A DNA stretch of 64,000 bases from positions 1 through 64,000 of the forward strand of contig NZ_JARGER010000029.1 of the NCBI RefSeq assembly GCF_029210375.1. The letters are read 5' to 3'. Below the pieces are notes generated by a model. That model saw nothing but the letters and a program-made list of their open reading frames with translations. It had not been told where the DNA came from and searched no databases. A program made the translations under genes and the position numbers. The stretch comes from Nocardioides sp. YIM 152315 (GTDB lineage Bacteria; Actinomycetota; Actinomycetes; Propionibacteriales; Nocardioidaceae). Positions 36,093-44,813 of the stretch are shown piece by piece (position 1 is the first letter of the stretch; the number at the start of each line of letters is the position of its first letter).

Positions 36093-36611
36093 TCAGTCCG
36101 GACCGACCTCGGCGCGCGCCGCCGCGAGTGCCTCCTGGGCGGCCCGCCGGACGTCGGGATCGTCCGGGTCGACGCCCTCGTCGTACTCGTAGAACCACGC
36201 GATCGGCCGGTCCCCGCTGGGCGCCCGGCGGGCGATCACGCGGAGGCCGCGCCGGCCGTCGACCGGCACGTGCCGCTGCAGCACGACGCTCGCGGTCACC
36301 CGCTCCCGCACGAGCTCGAGCAGCCGACCGGGTTCGGGGAGGGCGAAGACGTGCTCGGGGCGCTGCTCCCCCCACGCGCCCACCTCGCTGATCCGCAGCG
36401 TGGCGGAGTCCTTGTCCCAGTCGGCGGCCTGGACCTCCTCCCACGGGATCCGCACGGTCTCCTCGAGGCCGAGCCGGTCGTGGCCGAGTCGGCGGACGAC
36501 GTAGAGGGCGTCGCGGGTGCCGCCGAGGTGGGCGTCGTCCGCGGCCGCGTCGGCGAGCAGCTTCTCGCCGCGCTCGACTCGGACCGGTGGACGCTCCCGG
36601 CGGAACCTCAC
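36093..36611 (-). CDS. hypothetical protein downstream of dnaG
   Basis: A 172-residue soluble protein that I do not recognise. The GTG at 36611 overlaps the dnaG stop by 4 bases (GTGA), so the two are translationally coupled. The sequence is rich in Arg, Glu and Asp, with strand-like segments (GTRDALYVVRRLG, RIPWEEVQAADW, STAWFYEYDEG-like end). Its central part looks like a small beta-barrel or PH-like fold (inference). Linkage to primase is the only functional hint. Confidence 0.75.
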   Translation of the reverse strand: MRFRRERPPVRVERGEKLLADAAADDAHLGGTRDALYVVRRLGHDRLGLEETVRIPWEEVQAADWDKDSATLRISEVGAWGEQRPEHVFALPEPGRLLELVRERVTASVVLQRHVPVDGRRGLRVIARRAPSGDRPIAWFYEYDEGVDPDDPDVRRAAQEALAAARAEVGPD

Positions 36612-38479
36612 TGCACGGTCCCGGTCAGCTGGTCGAGCAGGGTACGCCGATGCGCCTCGAGCGCGGCGAGCTCGCCGAACATCCGGTTGAAGGCGTCCGG
36701 GTTCTCGACCGGGTTGGTGCGCTGGAGCTTCGACTTGATGTCGGCGATCCGGCGGGCAGCCGTCAGCTCCTGGAGCCGCAGCAGGTACTCGGTGAAGTAC
36801 GCGGCATCCGGTGCCTTCTTCAGCGGCTCGACCGCCAGGGCACTGATCGCGGACGACACCGCCGGGTCGTCTGCGGCATCGCGCAGACGCGTCGCCCAGT
36901 TCGGGTCGCCGACTCCGGCACCGATCCCACCCGCGGCGGCGACCAGGCCCCACACCGCACGGAAGACCGGGTGGGTGAAGTCGTCGGGCCCGAGCGCCGC
37001 ACTGAGACGTCCGATCGACATCGGGTGCTGGATGATCAGCATCAGCGCCTCGCGCTCCTTGTCGAAGCGAGGGTCGAAGATGCTCGGCACGTTCGAGCGC
37101 GGCGGCGGCGTGGCGGACGTCGCGACCGGGGCCTGGCCGGGCCGCCGGTTCGCGGCGCGGCGTACCTCGGCACGCGCCTCGTCGGGGTCGGCGCCGACCA
37201 TCCCGGCGAGCTCGCGGGCGAACGCGTCGACCTTCGACCGGTCGCGGATGCTCGACACGAGGCGAGCGCCCTCACGGAGCGCGTCGACCCGACCGTCGGC
37301 ACGGTCAAGGTCGTACTTGCCGACGACGTTGGAGAGCACGAACCGGTAGAGGGGCACCCGGCGGGCGACCAGCTCGCGCACCGCGGCGTCGCCGTGCTTG
37401 ATGCGCAGGTCGCACGGGTCGAGGCCGTCGGGCTCGACCGCGACGTAGGTCTGGGAGACGAAGTTCTGGTCGCCGCCGAACGCGCGCAGCGCCGCCTTCT
37501 GCCCGGCGGCGTCGCCGTCGAAGGTGAAGATGACCTCGCCTCGGAACTCCTCGTGGTCGTTGAGGAAGCGCCGCAGCACTCGGGCGTGGTCGTCGCCGAA
37601 CGCCGTGCCGCACGTGGCGACCGCCGTACCGACCCCGGCGAGGTGACAGGCCATCACGTCGGTGTAGCCCTCGACGATCACGGCCTGCGACGACCGGCCG
37701 ATCTCGCGGCGGGCGAGGTCGAGGCCGTAGAGCACCTGCGACTTCTTGTAGATCCTGGTCTCGGGGGTGTTGAGGTACTTGGCCTCGATGCGGTCGTCGT
37801 CGAAGATCCGGCGGGCGCCGAAGCCGATCGTGTCGCCGCTCGCGTCGCGGATCGGCCACAGCAGGCGCCCGCGGAAGCGGTCGTACGCCGAGCGCCCGAC
37901 GGCCACGAGGCCGGCCTCGACGGCCTCCTCCTGGGAGAAACCGCGGCCGCGCAGGTGCTGGAAGAGCGCCTCGCCCTCCCGGGGCGCGAAGCCGATGCCG
38001 AAGCGCTCGGCCGAGGCCTGGTCGAAGCCGCGCTCGGCGAGGAACTGCCGCGCGACGAGCGCGTCAGGAGTGCCGAGCTGCTCGGCGTAGTACACCTGCG
38101 CGACCTTGTGCGCCTCGATCAGCCGGCCCCGCTGCGGCCCCTTCGGCCGGTCGTCGTGGCCGCCGGGCCCGTCGTCCTCACGGCGCAGCACCACGCCGAC
38201 CTTGTCGGCGAGCCGCTCGACCGCCTCGCCGAAGCTGAGGCCGTCGATCTTCATCAGGAACGTGATGACGTCGCCGCCCGAATTGCAGCCGAAACAATGG
38301 AAGAATCCGCGGCCCGGGTTGACGTTGAACGACGGCGACTTCTCGTCGTGGAAGGGGCACAGGCCCTTCTGGGAGCCGCCTCCGGCGTTGCGGAGCGTGA
38401 CGTACTGCGAGACCACGTCGTCGATGCGCGCCTTCTCGCGCACCTCGGCGATGTCCTCCTCGCGGATCCGTCCTGCCAC
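36608..38479 (-). CDS. dnaG: DNA primase
   Basis: Makes RNA primers at the replication fork. The 623-residue protein has the CHC2 zinc-binding domain (C41, H44, C62, C65 in CPFH...CFGC), the TOPRIM core (VIVEGYTDVMA, FDGDAAGQKA) and a C-terminal helicase-interaction domain. GTG at 38479 lies exactly 7 bases after TAGACT (38492-38487), so the mRNA is probably leaderless. The upstream dehydrogenase ends 22 bp away. Downstream it is coupled to an unknown 172-residue protein. Confidence 0.97.
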   Translation of the reverse strand: MAGRIREEDIAEVREKARIDDVVSQYVTLRNAGGGSQKGLCPFHDEKSPSFNVNPGRGFFHCFGCNSGGDVITFLMKIDGLSFGEAVERLADKVGVVLRREDDGPGGHDDRPKGPQRGRLIEAHKVAQVYYAEQLGTPDALVARQFLAERGFDQASAERFGIGFAPREGEALFQHLRGRGFSQEEAVEAGLVAVGRSAYDRFRGRLLWPIRDASGDTIGFGARRIFDDDRIEAKYLNTPETRIYKKSQVLYGLDLARREIGRSSQAVIVEGYTDVMACHLAGVGTAVATCGTAFGDDHARVLRRFLNDHEEFRGEVIFTFDGDAAGQKAALRAFGGDQNFVSQTYVAVEPDGLDPCDLRIKHGDAAVRELVARRVPLYRFVLSNVVGKYDLDRADGRVDALREGARLVSSIRDRSKVDAFARELAGMVGADPDEARAEVRRAANRRPGQAPVATSATPPPRSNVPSIFDPRFDKEREALMLIIQHPMSIGRLSAALGPDDFTHPVFRAVWGLVAAAGGIGAGVGDPNWATRLRDAADDPAVSSAISALAVEPLKKAPDAAYFTEYLLRLQELTAARRIADIKSKLQRTNPVENPDAFNRMFGELAALEAHRRTLLDQLTGTVQ

Positions 38480-38500
38480 GTCGCGGAGTCTATGTGGGGG

Positions 38501-39427
38501 TCAGTAGTCGCCGGACATGACGTTCACAAGTTCCTCGCCGGCGGCGTAGCGGCGGAGCTGCTCGCGCACCAGCCGGTAGGCCCGCGGCCACATCGCGCTG
38601 CTCGCGCCACCGACGTGCGGGGTGATCAGCAGGTGCGGCGCGTCCCAGAGCGCGTGGTCCTCGGGGAGCGGCTCGGGGTCGGTCACGTCGACCGCCGCGT
38701 GGATCCGCCCGCTGTCGAGCGCCTCGATCAGGGCAGGGGTGTCGACGACGGCCCCACGGGCCAGGTTGACCAGCAGCGCGCCGTCCTTCATCGCGGCCAG
38801 GAAGCCGGCGTCGACCAGGCCGCGGGTCTCGTCGGTGAGAGGTACGACGAGCACCACGACGTCCGCGGCCGGGAGGAGCGTCGGCAGCTCGTCGATGGCG
38901 TGCACGCCGTCGCGAGCGCGGCGCGCGACCCGCACCACCTCGGTCTCGAAGGGCAGCAGCCGTCGCTCGATCGCCTCCCCGACCGCGCCGTACCCGACGA
39001 TGAGCACGCGCCTGTCGGCGAGCGCGGGGCGCCAGCCCGGGCGCCACCGGTGTGAGTCCTGGTCACGGACGAAGCGGGGCACGCCGCGCAGGCTGCTGAG
39101 GATCAGTGTCAGCGCGAGCTCGGCGGTCGAGGTGTCGTGGATGCCGCGGCCGTTGCAGAGCAGCACCCCGTCGGGGACGTGCGGGCGGATGTTGTCGACC
39201 CCCGCGGTCAGCGTCTGGATCACCTCCAGGCCCCTCATCCGGGGCAGCACCTCGGCGATCCGCGAGCCGACCTGGTAGGGCGGGACGTAGAACCGGACGT
39301 CGCCGACGCTGTCGGGCACGTGCTCGGTCGGGTCGACCACCTCGTAGCGGAGCCCGTCGGGCGGATCCCCCAGCCCGTCACCCAGCTCGGCGGGATCGAA
39401 GGGCAGCCAGACGAGTCGGTCGGTCAC
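38501..39427 (-). CDS. D-isomer-specific 2-hydroxyacid dehydrogenase
   Basis: A 308-residue NAD-dependent dehydrogenase. It has the Rossmann motif VGYGAVGEAI, the TAELALTLIL region, catalytic R in NLARGAVVD, E in the DVTDPEPLP stretch, and H in ITPHVGG. The substrate (a D-2-hydroxyacid or 3-phosphoglycerate-like compound) is not determinable; it is too short and lacks an ACT domain for SerA. I chose GTG at 39427, 7 bases after TAGCGT (39440-39435), over GTG 39436, which lies inside that -10 element. The TAG of the -10 is the stop codon of dgt. Confidence 0.9.
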   Translation of the reverse strand: MTDRLVWLPFDPAELGDGLGDPPDGLRYEVVDPTEHVPDSVGDVRFYVPPYQVGSRIAEVLPRMRGLEVIQTLTAGVDNIRPHVPDGVLLCNGRGIHDTSTAELALTLILSSLRGVPRFVRDQDSHRWRPGWRPALADRRVLIVGYGAVGEAIERRLLPFETEVVRVARRARDGVHAIDELPTLLPAADVVVLVVPLTDETRGLVDAGFLAAMKDGALLVNLARGAVVDTPALIEALDSGRIHAAVDVTDPEPLPEDHALWDAPHLLITPHVGGASSAMWPRAYRLVREQLRRYAAGEELVNVMSGDY

Positions 39428-39437
39428 GGCGCCCACG

Positions 39438-40676
39438 CTAGACGAGTCGACCTCGGCAGAGTCGCTCGTGCCAGGCGACCGCGCTGGCGTCGGTCAGCGA
39501 GGCCACCTGGTCGACGACGACCCGGAGCCGGGCCGAGTCGTCCGACGCGGCGCGCCAGTCGTCGGCGAACGGCCGGTCGAGGGCGTCGGGACCGCGGTCG
39601 GTCAGGGCCGCGACGAGCTCCGCGAGCAGCTCGCGCTGGCGCTCCATGAGCGCGACCCGGTCGTCGGTGCGCATCACGTAGTGGGCGGCGATGCCCTTCA
39701 GCACCGCGATCTGGAGCCGGGTCTCCGCCGGCACCACCAGGTCGGCCCGATAGCGGACGAACGGTCCGGGCCCGGCGGCGAACGTGGCGTGCTGCACGGC
39801 GCCGCAGAAGCGCCCGATCAGGTCGCTGGTGAGGTTCTTCAGCGCGGCGAGCGACCGCCGGCTCCCGTCGTACGGCGCGCTCGGCCAGCTGCCGACTGCG
39901 CGCAGGTCGGCGAGCGTGGCGTCGAGGGTGTCGTCGGTCGCGTCGGGGAGGTACCAGTCGCGGACGGCCTCCCAGACGGCCGCCGTGTCGAACGACGTGA
40001 GGTCCACCCGGCCGGCGACGACGCCGTCCTCGACGTCGTGCACCGAGTAGGCCACGTCGTCGGCCAGGTCCATGACCTGCGCCTCGAGGCACTGCCGGCT
40101 GCCGACCGCGCCCTCGCGCATCCAGGCGAAGACCGGGAGGTCGTCGGCGTAGACCCCGAACTTCGGCGTGACCTCGGTCCGCGGCCACGGGTACTTCGTG
40201 CAGGCGTCGAGCGTCGCGCGGGTGAGGTTGAGCCCGACCGAGGTGCCGGACGCGTCGACGGTCTTGGCCTCGAGCCGGGTGAGCAGCCGCAGCGTCTGCG
40301 CGTTGCCCTCGAAGCCGCCGCACGCCTCCGCCACCTCGGCGAGCACCCGCTCGCCGTTGTGGCCGAACGGCGGATGGCCGAGGTCGTGCGCGAGCGCGGC
40401 GGTCTCGGCGATGTCGGGCTGGCTGCCCAGCGCGCGGGAGAGGTCGCGGGCGACCTGCGCGACCTCAAGGCTGTGGGTGAGCCGGTTGCGCACGAAGTCG
40501 TCGCTCTGCGGGCCGACCACCTGGGTCTTCGCGGCCAGCCGGCGCGACGAGGCGGCGTGCACGAGTCGGGCCCGGTCCCGTTCGAACGGCGTGCGGATCG
40601 GCGCGTCCACCCGCTTGGGCGGCTCCTCGACGATCCGCTCACGCGCGGCTTCGTCGTACAGGTCCTGGATCTTCAT
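39438..40676 (-). CDS. dgt: deoxyguanosinetriphosphate triphosphohydrolase
   Basis: HD-domain enzyme that converts dGTP (or dNTPs) to deoxynucleoside and triphosphate. The 412-residue protein starts RIRTPFERDRARLVH-like and shows the family signature RNRLTHSLEVAQVAR (first H), LAHDLGHPPFGHNGE (HD plus following histidines) and a later metal-binding D in QVMDLADDVAYSVHD. It is the short (dgt subfamily 2-like) form common in actinobacteria, next to dnaG. ATG at 40676 is 9 bases after TAGGCT (40691-40686), so the leader is very short. Confidence 0.94.
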   Translation of the reverse strand: MKIQDLYDEAARERIVEEPPKRVDAPIRTPFERDRARLVHAASSRRLAAKTQVVGPQSDDFVRNRLTHSLEVAQVARDLSRALGSQPDIAETAALAHDLGHPPFGHNGERVLAEVAEACGGFEGNAQTLRLLTRLEAKTVDASGTSVGLNLTRATLDACTKYPWPRTEVTPKFGVYADDLPVFAWMREGAVGSRQCLEAQVMDLADDVAYSVHDVEDGVVAGRVDLTSFDTAAVWEAVRDWYLPDATDDTLDATLADLRAVGSWPSAPYDGSRRSLAALKNLTSDLIGRFCGAVQHATFAAGPGPFVRYRADLVVPAETRLQIAVLKGIAAHYVMRTDDRVALMERQRELLAELVAALTDRGPDALDRPFADDWRAASDDSARLRVVVDQVASLTDASAVAWHERLCRGRLV

Positions 40677-40815
40677 CGCATCGCGAGCCTAGTGAGTCGG
40701 GTGACCGCACGGTCTCGCGGCCGCCGCGGGCGGGCCACCGGCCTCGAGCAGCGCGACCTCCACCGACCGGCGCGGCTCTACCGGCGTCTGGTTCGAGGAC
40801 CTGTTCTTGTTGGTG

Positions 40816-41436
40816 TCAGACCATGCCGCGGTCGCGGGCGGCGGCCGCCGCTTCGGTGCGGGACTGGGTGCCGAGCTTGGTGTTGATGTGTGCGAGGTGG
40901 GACTTGACGGTGGCGACGGAGACGAACAGTTCGCGCGCGATGGCTTCGTTGGACTTCCCGCCCGATGCGAGGCGGAGGACCTCGAGTTCGCGGGCACTGA
41001 GGTTGCGGGTCGGGGCGCGCATGCGGCCCAGGAGTCGGCGTTGCACTTCGGCGTCGAGGGTGACTTCTCCGGCGGCCGCCGAACGGATGGCACGGGCGAG
41101 GTCCTGGGTGGGGGCGTCCTTGAGGAGGTAGCCGGTGGCTCCTGCTTCGATCGCCGCCAGAATGTCGGCGTCGGTGCCGTAGGTGGTCACGACGAGCACG
41201 GGGGTGCCGTGTCGGCGGACGACGGTGTCGGTTGCGGTGGCACCTGACATGCGGGCGTCGCCGAACCGGAGGTCGAGGAGGATCACGTCGGCTCGGCCGC
41301 TCTCGTCGAGCCAGGTGAGGAGGTCCTCTGCGGTCGAGGCCTCGTGGATGACGTGCATGTCGGGCTGGCTGTCGACCACGGTGCGTAGTCCGGCGCGGAC
41401 CACCGGGTGGTCGTCGGCGAGCACGACGTCGATCAT
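40816..41436 (-). CDS. NarL/LuxR-family response regulator
   Basis: A 206-residue regulator with a receiver with D55 (VILLDLRFGDARM), a conserved lysine in YLLKDAP, and a LuxR HTH (LSARELEVLRLASGGKSNEAI, VATVKSHLAHINTKL). ATG at 41436 overlaps the sensor kinase stop by 4 bases. The neighbouring divergent ABC exporter is the likely target, a common arrangement for this regulator type. Confidence 0.93.
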   Translation of the reverse strand: MIDVVLADDHPVVRAGLRTVVDSQPDMHVIHEASTAEDLLTWLDESGRADVILLDLRFGDARMSGATATDTVVRRHGTPVLVVTTYGTDADILAAIEAGATGYLLKDAPTQDLARAIRSAAAGEVTLDAEVQRRLLGRMRAPTRNLSARELEVLRLASGGKSNEAIARELFVSVATVKSHLAHINTKLGTQSRTEAAAAARDRGMV

Positions 41437-42680
41437 CGGGTGGTCTCGGCTGGGTGGGTGGGCAGGGTGACGGCGAGTGCGGTCCCGTCTCCGGGCGCGG
41501 TGTCGAGTGCGACGGCTCCTCCGAGTGCCCGGATTCGCGAGCGGATGGCGGGGATCCCGAATCCGCGCTCGCCAGCCTGACCGTCGATGATGGCGGGGTC
41601 GAATCCCTTGCCGTCGTCGACGACGTCGAGCGTGACGAGGTCGGGCTCGTAGCTGAGCGTCACCCGGGCGCGCGTGGCCTCGGCGTGTTCGGTGACGTTG
41701 GCGAGCGCTGATTGGGCGATGCGGAGCAGCGCGGTCTCCAGCGGCACCGACAGGGGGACGGCGGCGCCGTTGCTGTGCACTGACACGGCGAGGGGTCGTG
41801 AACCTCCGGCGTCGGTGCCGTTGTTGGTGGTCGCGGTGCGTTCGGCCACGCGGTGCAGGGCGTCGAGCAGCGTGGTCCGATCGAGATCGCCGGGGGTGAG
41901 GTCTTGGACCACGCGACGTGCCTCGCCGAGCCCGTCGCGCGCTGCTTCGCGTGCCTGGCCGATGAGCATCCGCGTCTGCTCGCTGTCGGTGCCGGTGGTG
42001 TTCTCGGCGGTGCGGAGCAACAGCTCGATCGCGGAGAGCGACTGCGCGAGGGTGTCGTGGATGTCGCGGCCCAGGCGGGCTCGCTCCTCGGTGACGGCCC
42101 GGTCGCGTTCGGCCTGGGCGAGGTGTCGGCGTGCCTGTGTCAGTTCGTCCACGGTGCGTTGGCGGGTCTGTGACTCCCGGACGAAGGCCTCGATGCCGAG
42201 CACCACGCCGACGGCGACGCCGGCTCCGAGCACCGGACCCAGGACGAATCCGGTCCACGGATCGCCGGGGCCGGCCTGGACGAGAACACCCTCGGCGACG
42301 CCGGCGAGGGTGGTGACCAGGACCGCGATGGGGCCGCGATGGGGTCCCAGCACGTGCATCTGGAGGAACATGAGAGGGAAGGCGATCCACAGGGCCGCCG
42401 GGGTGATCCACAGCGAGACCGCCCACAGCACGGTGAGGACGGCGATCCAGGCGGTGTCAGGCCACCAGCCTCCCCGCGAGGCTTCGACCGACCGTTCGTA
42501 CACCCGCATGGCCACGCGCCCCCACGCATAGACCGCTGCGAACAGCCCCGCGCTCAGCGCGGCGACCCAGATGGTTCCCGAGGGTGCCTGCACGACCGCC
42601 ACCACGATGAGGATCGCGAACAGCACGTCCAGACCCACGGTCAGGCCACGGGTCGGCGAGGGAAGCGGGTGCGAGTTCAC
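41433..42680 (-). CDS. sensor histidine kinase, HisKA_3, multi-pass
   Basis: A 415-residue kinase with five or six N-terminal membrane helices (about 15-165), a coiled coil, HisKA_3 with H208 (GRDIHDTLAQSLSAIELLLR) and a HATPase domain (SALANVTEHAEA, GFGIPAIRSR). The multi-helix input without a large loop suggests sensing within the membrane, as in cell-envelope stress or drug-sensing systems. GTG at 42680 lies 6 bases after TACCTT (42692-42687), a leaderless start. Divergent from the ABC permease. Confidence 0.92.
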   Translation of the reverse strand: MNSHPLPSPTRGLTVGLDVLFAILIVVAVVQAPSGTIWVAALSAGLFAAVYAWGRVAMRVYERSVEASRGGWWPDTAWIAVLTVLWAVSLWITPAALWIAFPLMFLQMHVLGPHRGPIAVLVTTLAGVAEGVLVQAGPGDPWTGFVLGPVLGAGVAVGVVLGIEAFVRESQTRQRTVDELTQARRHLAQAERDRAVTEERARLGRDIHDTLAQSLSAIELLLRTAENTTGTDSEQTRMLIGQAREAARDGLGEARRVVQDLTPGDLDRTTLLDALHRVAERTATTNNGTDAGGSRPLAVSVHSNGAAVPLSVPLETALLRIAQSALANVTEHAEATRARVTLSYEPDLVTLDVVDDGKGFDPAIIDGQAGERGFGIPAIRSRIRALGGAVALDTAPGDGTALAVTLPTHPAETTR

Positions 42681-42836
42681 CTGGCCAAGGTAGCCGCGAT
42701 CCGCGGCGACGCATCGTCCGAAAGGTTGATCCCGACGGCCACCGTTCGGCGCCACAGGATCACTCCGGGTCGCGATGCTCACGACGCTGCGCGCGCGGAT
42801 GCTGGAAGAAGTCCAGCATTCCTGTGGAGGTTCCCC

Positions 42837-43937
42837 GTGTTCGTCGCGCTGCGCGATCTCAAGCGTGCCCGTGGCCGCTTCGCCCTGATGTCGGTGGTGA
42901 TCGTGCTCATCGCCCTGCTGGTCACCATGATCGCCTCCCTGACCGCCGGCCTGGCACGGGAGTCCACCTCGGCGATCACGGATCTGCCGGCCGACCACAT
43001 CGCGTTCTCGATGCCGTCTGGGGACGACGCGCCCGAGTTCACCGCCTCCAGCGTCACCGCCCAGCAGTGGCAGGGTTGGGCCGACGTGTCCGGTGTCGAG
43101 TCCGCCGAACCGCTCGGACTGGCCACCACCCGAGCGGAGTCGGAGAGCACGACCGCCGCGGTCACCGCTCTCGGCGTGGGAGAAGGCTCACAGCTGGTGC
43201 CCTGGGACGAAGGCGGCGTCGCCCCCGGGGCCGTGGTCCTGACCCCGTCCGCGGCCGAGGCGCTCCGCGCGGGGGCCGGCGACACCGTGACGCTGGGTGG
43301 CAGCGACCTCACCGTGACCACGATCACCGACACCGACGAGTCGTTCTCCCACACCCCCGTCGTCTGGACGAGCCTCGATGACTGGCAGTCGATCGGGGCG
43401 CGAACCGCTGCCGACCGGCCAGCGGGCCAGGTCGCAAGCGTGATAGCGCTGTCCACTGACGGAGCCCACGACGCCACGTTCACGGCAGCCGACGATGACC
43501 TCGGCACCACGACCGTCACCACCTCCGACGCACGCTCGGCGGTGCCGTCCTTCGCCGGGGAGAGCACCTCGCTGAGGACCATGCAGGCCTTCCTGCTGGT
43601 CATCTCCGCGCTGGTGGTCGGGGCGTTCTTCACGGTCTGGACGATCAGCCGCTCCGGTGACATCGCGGTACTCAAGGCACTGGGCGCCTCCACCGGGTAC
43701 CTGCTGCGGGACGCACTCGGCCAGGCAGCGCTGCTACTGGTCGGCGGTGTCGCCGCAGGGACCGGGCTCACCGTCGCCTTCGCCTCGCTGCTGCCGGACG
43801 AGGTCCCGGTGATCATCACCAGCTTCACCACCCTGATGCCGGCCGCCGCGCTGGTCCTGCTCGGCCTGTTCGGCGCCGGAATCTCGGTGGCCCGCATCAC
43901 CCGGATCGACCCGCACACCGCCCTCGCCGCCCGCTGA
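42837..43937 (+). CDS. FtsX-like ABC permease (MacB/LolC type)
   Basis: A 366-residue membrane protein with an N-terminal helix (about 17-38), an extracytoplasmic MacB-like domain (about 40-245) and three C-terminal helices (FLLVISALVVGAFFTVWTIS; LLLVGGVAAGTGLTVAFASL; ALVLLGLFGAGISVARI), with LKALGAS typical of the FtsX coupling helix. With the following ATPase it forms an exporter or mechanotransmission complex rather than an importer. GTG at 42837 is 6 bases after GGAGG. A small hairpin (42801-42817) precedes the RBS. Confidence 0.9.
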   Translation: MFVALRDLKRARGRFALMSVVIVLIALLVTMIASLTAGLARESTSAITDLPADHIAFSMPSGDDAPEFTASSVTAQQWQGWADVSGVESAEPLGLATTRAESESTTAAVTALGVGEGSQLVPWDEGGVAPGAVVLTPSAAEALRAGAGDTVTLGGSDLTVTTITDTDESFSHTPVVWTSLDDWQSIGARTAADRPAGQVASVIALSTDGAHDATFTAADDDLGTTTVTTSDARSAVPSFAGESTSLRTMQAFLLVISALVVGAFFTVWTISRSGDIAVLKALGASTGYLLRDALGQAALLLVGGVAAGTGLTVAFASLLPDEVPVIITSFTTLMPAAALVLLGLFGAGISVARITRIDPHTALAAR

Positions 43938-43997
43938 CACCCCGTGACCACCCGCTGACCGGCCGCCCCCGGCGGCCGGCTCTGGAAGGAGCCTCCG

Positions 43998-44813
43998 ATG
44001 GACCTGCGCCTGGAGAACATCACCCTGATCTACCCGGACGGGGACACCACGCTCACCGCGGTGGACGAGGTCGACCTGACCGTGCCCGCCGGCACCACCA
44101 CCGCTCTGCTCGGTCCCTCCGGCGCGGGCAAGTCCAGCCTGCTGGCGGTCGCGGCCGGGCTGACCCCACCCCGCGGAGGGCAGGTCAGGATCGGTGCGGA
44201 GATCGTGTTTACCCCGACCACCACAGTCGCGCAGGCAACCAGGGTCCGGCTCGAGCGGATCGGGATGGTCTTCCAGTCACCGCAGCTGCTCGGCTCGCTG
44301 ACCGCGCTCGAGCAACTCGAGCTCGACGCCCACCTGCGCGGCCGCCGGCCCGCCAGCGTGCGCAGGCGTGCCCTGGAACTCCTGGACGCCGTCGGCGTCG
44401 CCGACCACCGCCACAAGCGGCCCGCACACCTGTCCGGTGGGCAACGGCAACGCGTCGCGATCGCCCGTGCCCTCATCGGCGAACCCGAAGTCCTGCTCGT
44501 CGACGAGCCCACCTCCGCACTCGACCACGAACGCGGCACCCGCGTGGTCGAACTGATCACCGGCCTGGCCCGCGAGACACGCGCGGCGACCCTGCTGGTC
44601 TCCCACGACGCCTCCACCCTGGCGACCGTGGACGCGACCGTCCGGATGATCGACGCCCGGATCGACGACGGGACCCACCGCGCCGGATCAGCTCGTTCAG
44701 GGGTGGCGGGAGAACGACCTGGTCCGCACCGAGGCACAACCGAACCCGTGAATGCATCACCCGATGCAACTGTTCGGAGTCAGCCGTTGGTGGCGACGTG
44801 CACGTGGTCGTAG
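43998..44813 (+). CDS. ABC transporter ATP-binding protein (MacB/LolD-like) with atypical tail
   Basis: A 271-residue ATPase: Walker A GPSGAGKS, LSGGQRQR signature, Walker B VLLVDEPTSALD, H-loop LVSHD. It pairs with the permease 60 bp upstream. The ATPase domain ends near residue 226 (VRMIDARIDD). The remaining ~45 residues look non-native, with Ser/Arg/Pro-rich low-complexity text that runs 34 bp into the convergent gene. In the +1-shifted frame the same DNA reads DQLVQGWRENDLVRTEAQPN and stops at 44750, so a late frameshift is possible. Start ATG at 43998 follows GGAAGGAG. Confidence 0.88.
   Translation: MDLRLENITLIYPDGDTTLTAVDEVDLTVPAGTTTALLGPSGAGKSSLLAVAAGLTPPRGGQVRIGAEIVFTPTTTVAQATRVRLERIGMVFQSPQLLGSLTALEQLELDAHLRGRRPASVRRRALELLDAVGVADHRHKRPAHLSGGQRQRVAIARALIGEPEVLLVDEPTSALDHERGTRVVELITGLARETRAATLLVSHDASTLATVDATVRMIDARIDDGTHRAGSARSGVAGERPGPHRGTTEPVNASPDATVRSQPLVATCTWS

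Noticed and set aside
40689-40815. Remnant of a mobile element between dgt and the response regulator
   Set aside because: No terminal repeats, transposase fragments or target duplications could be identified.
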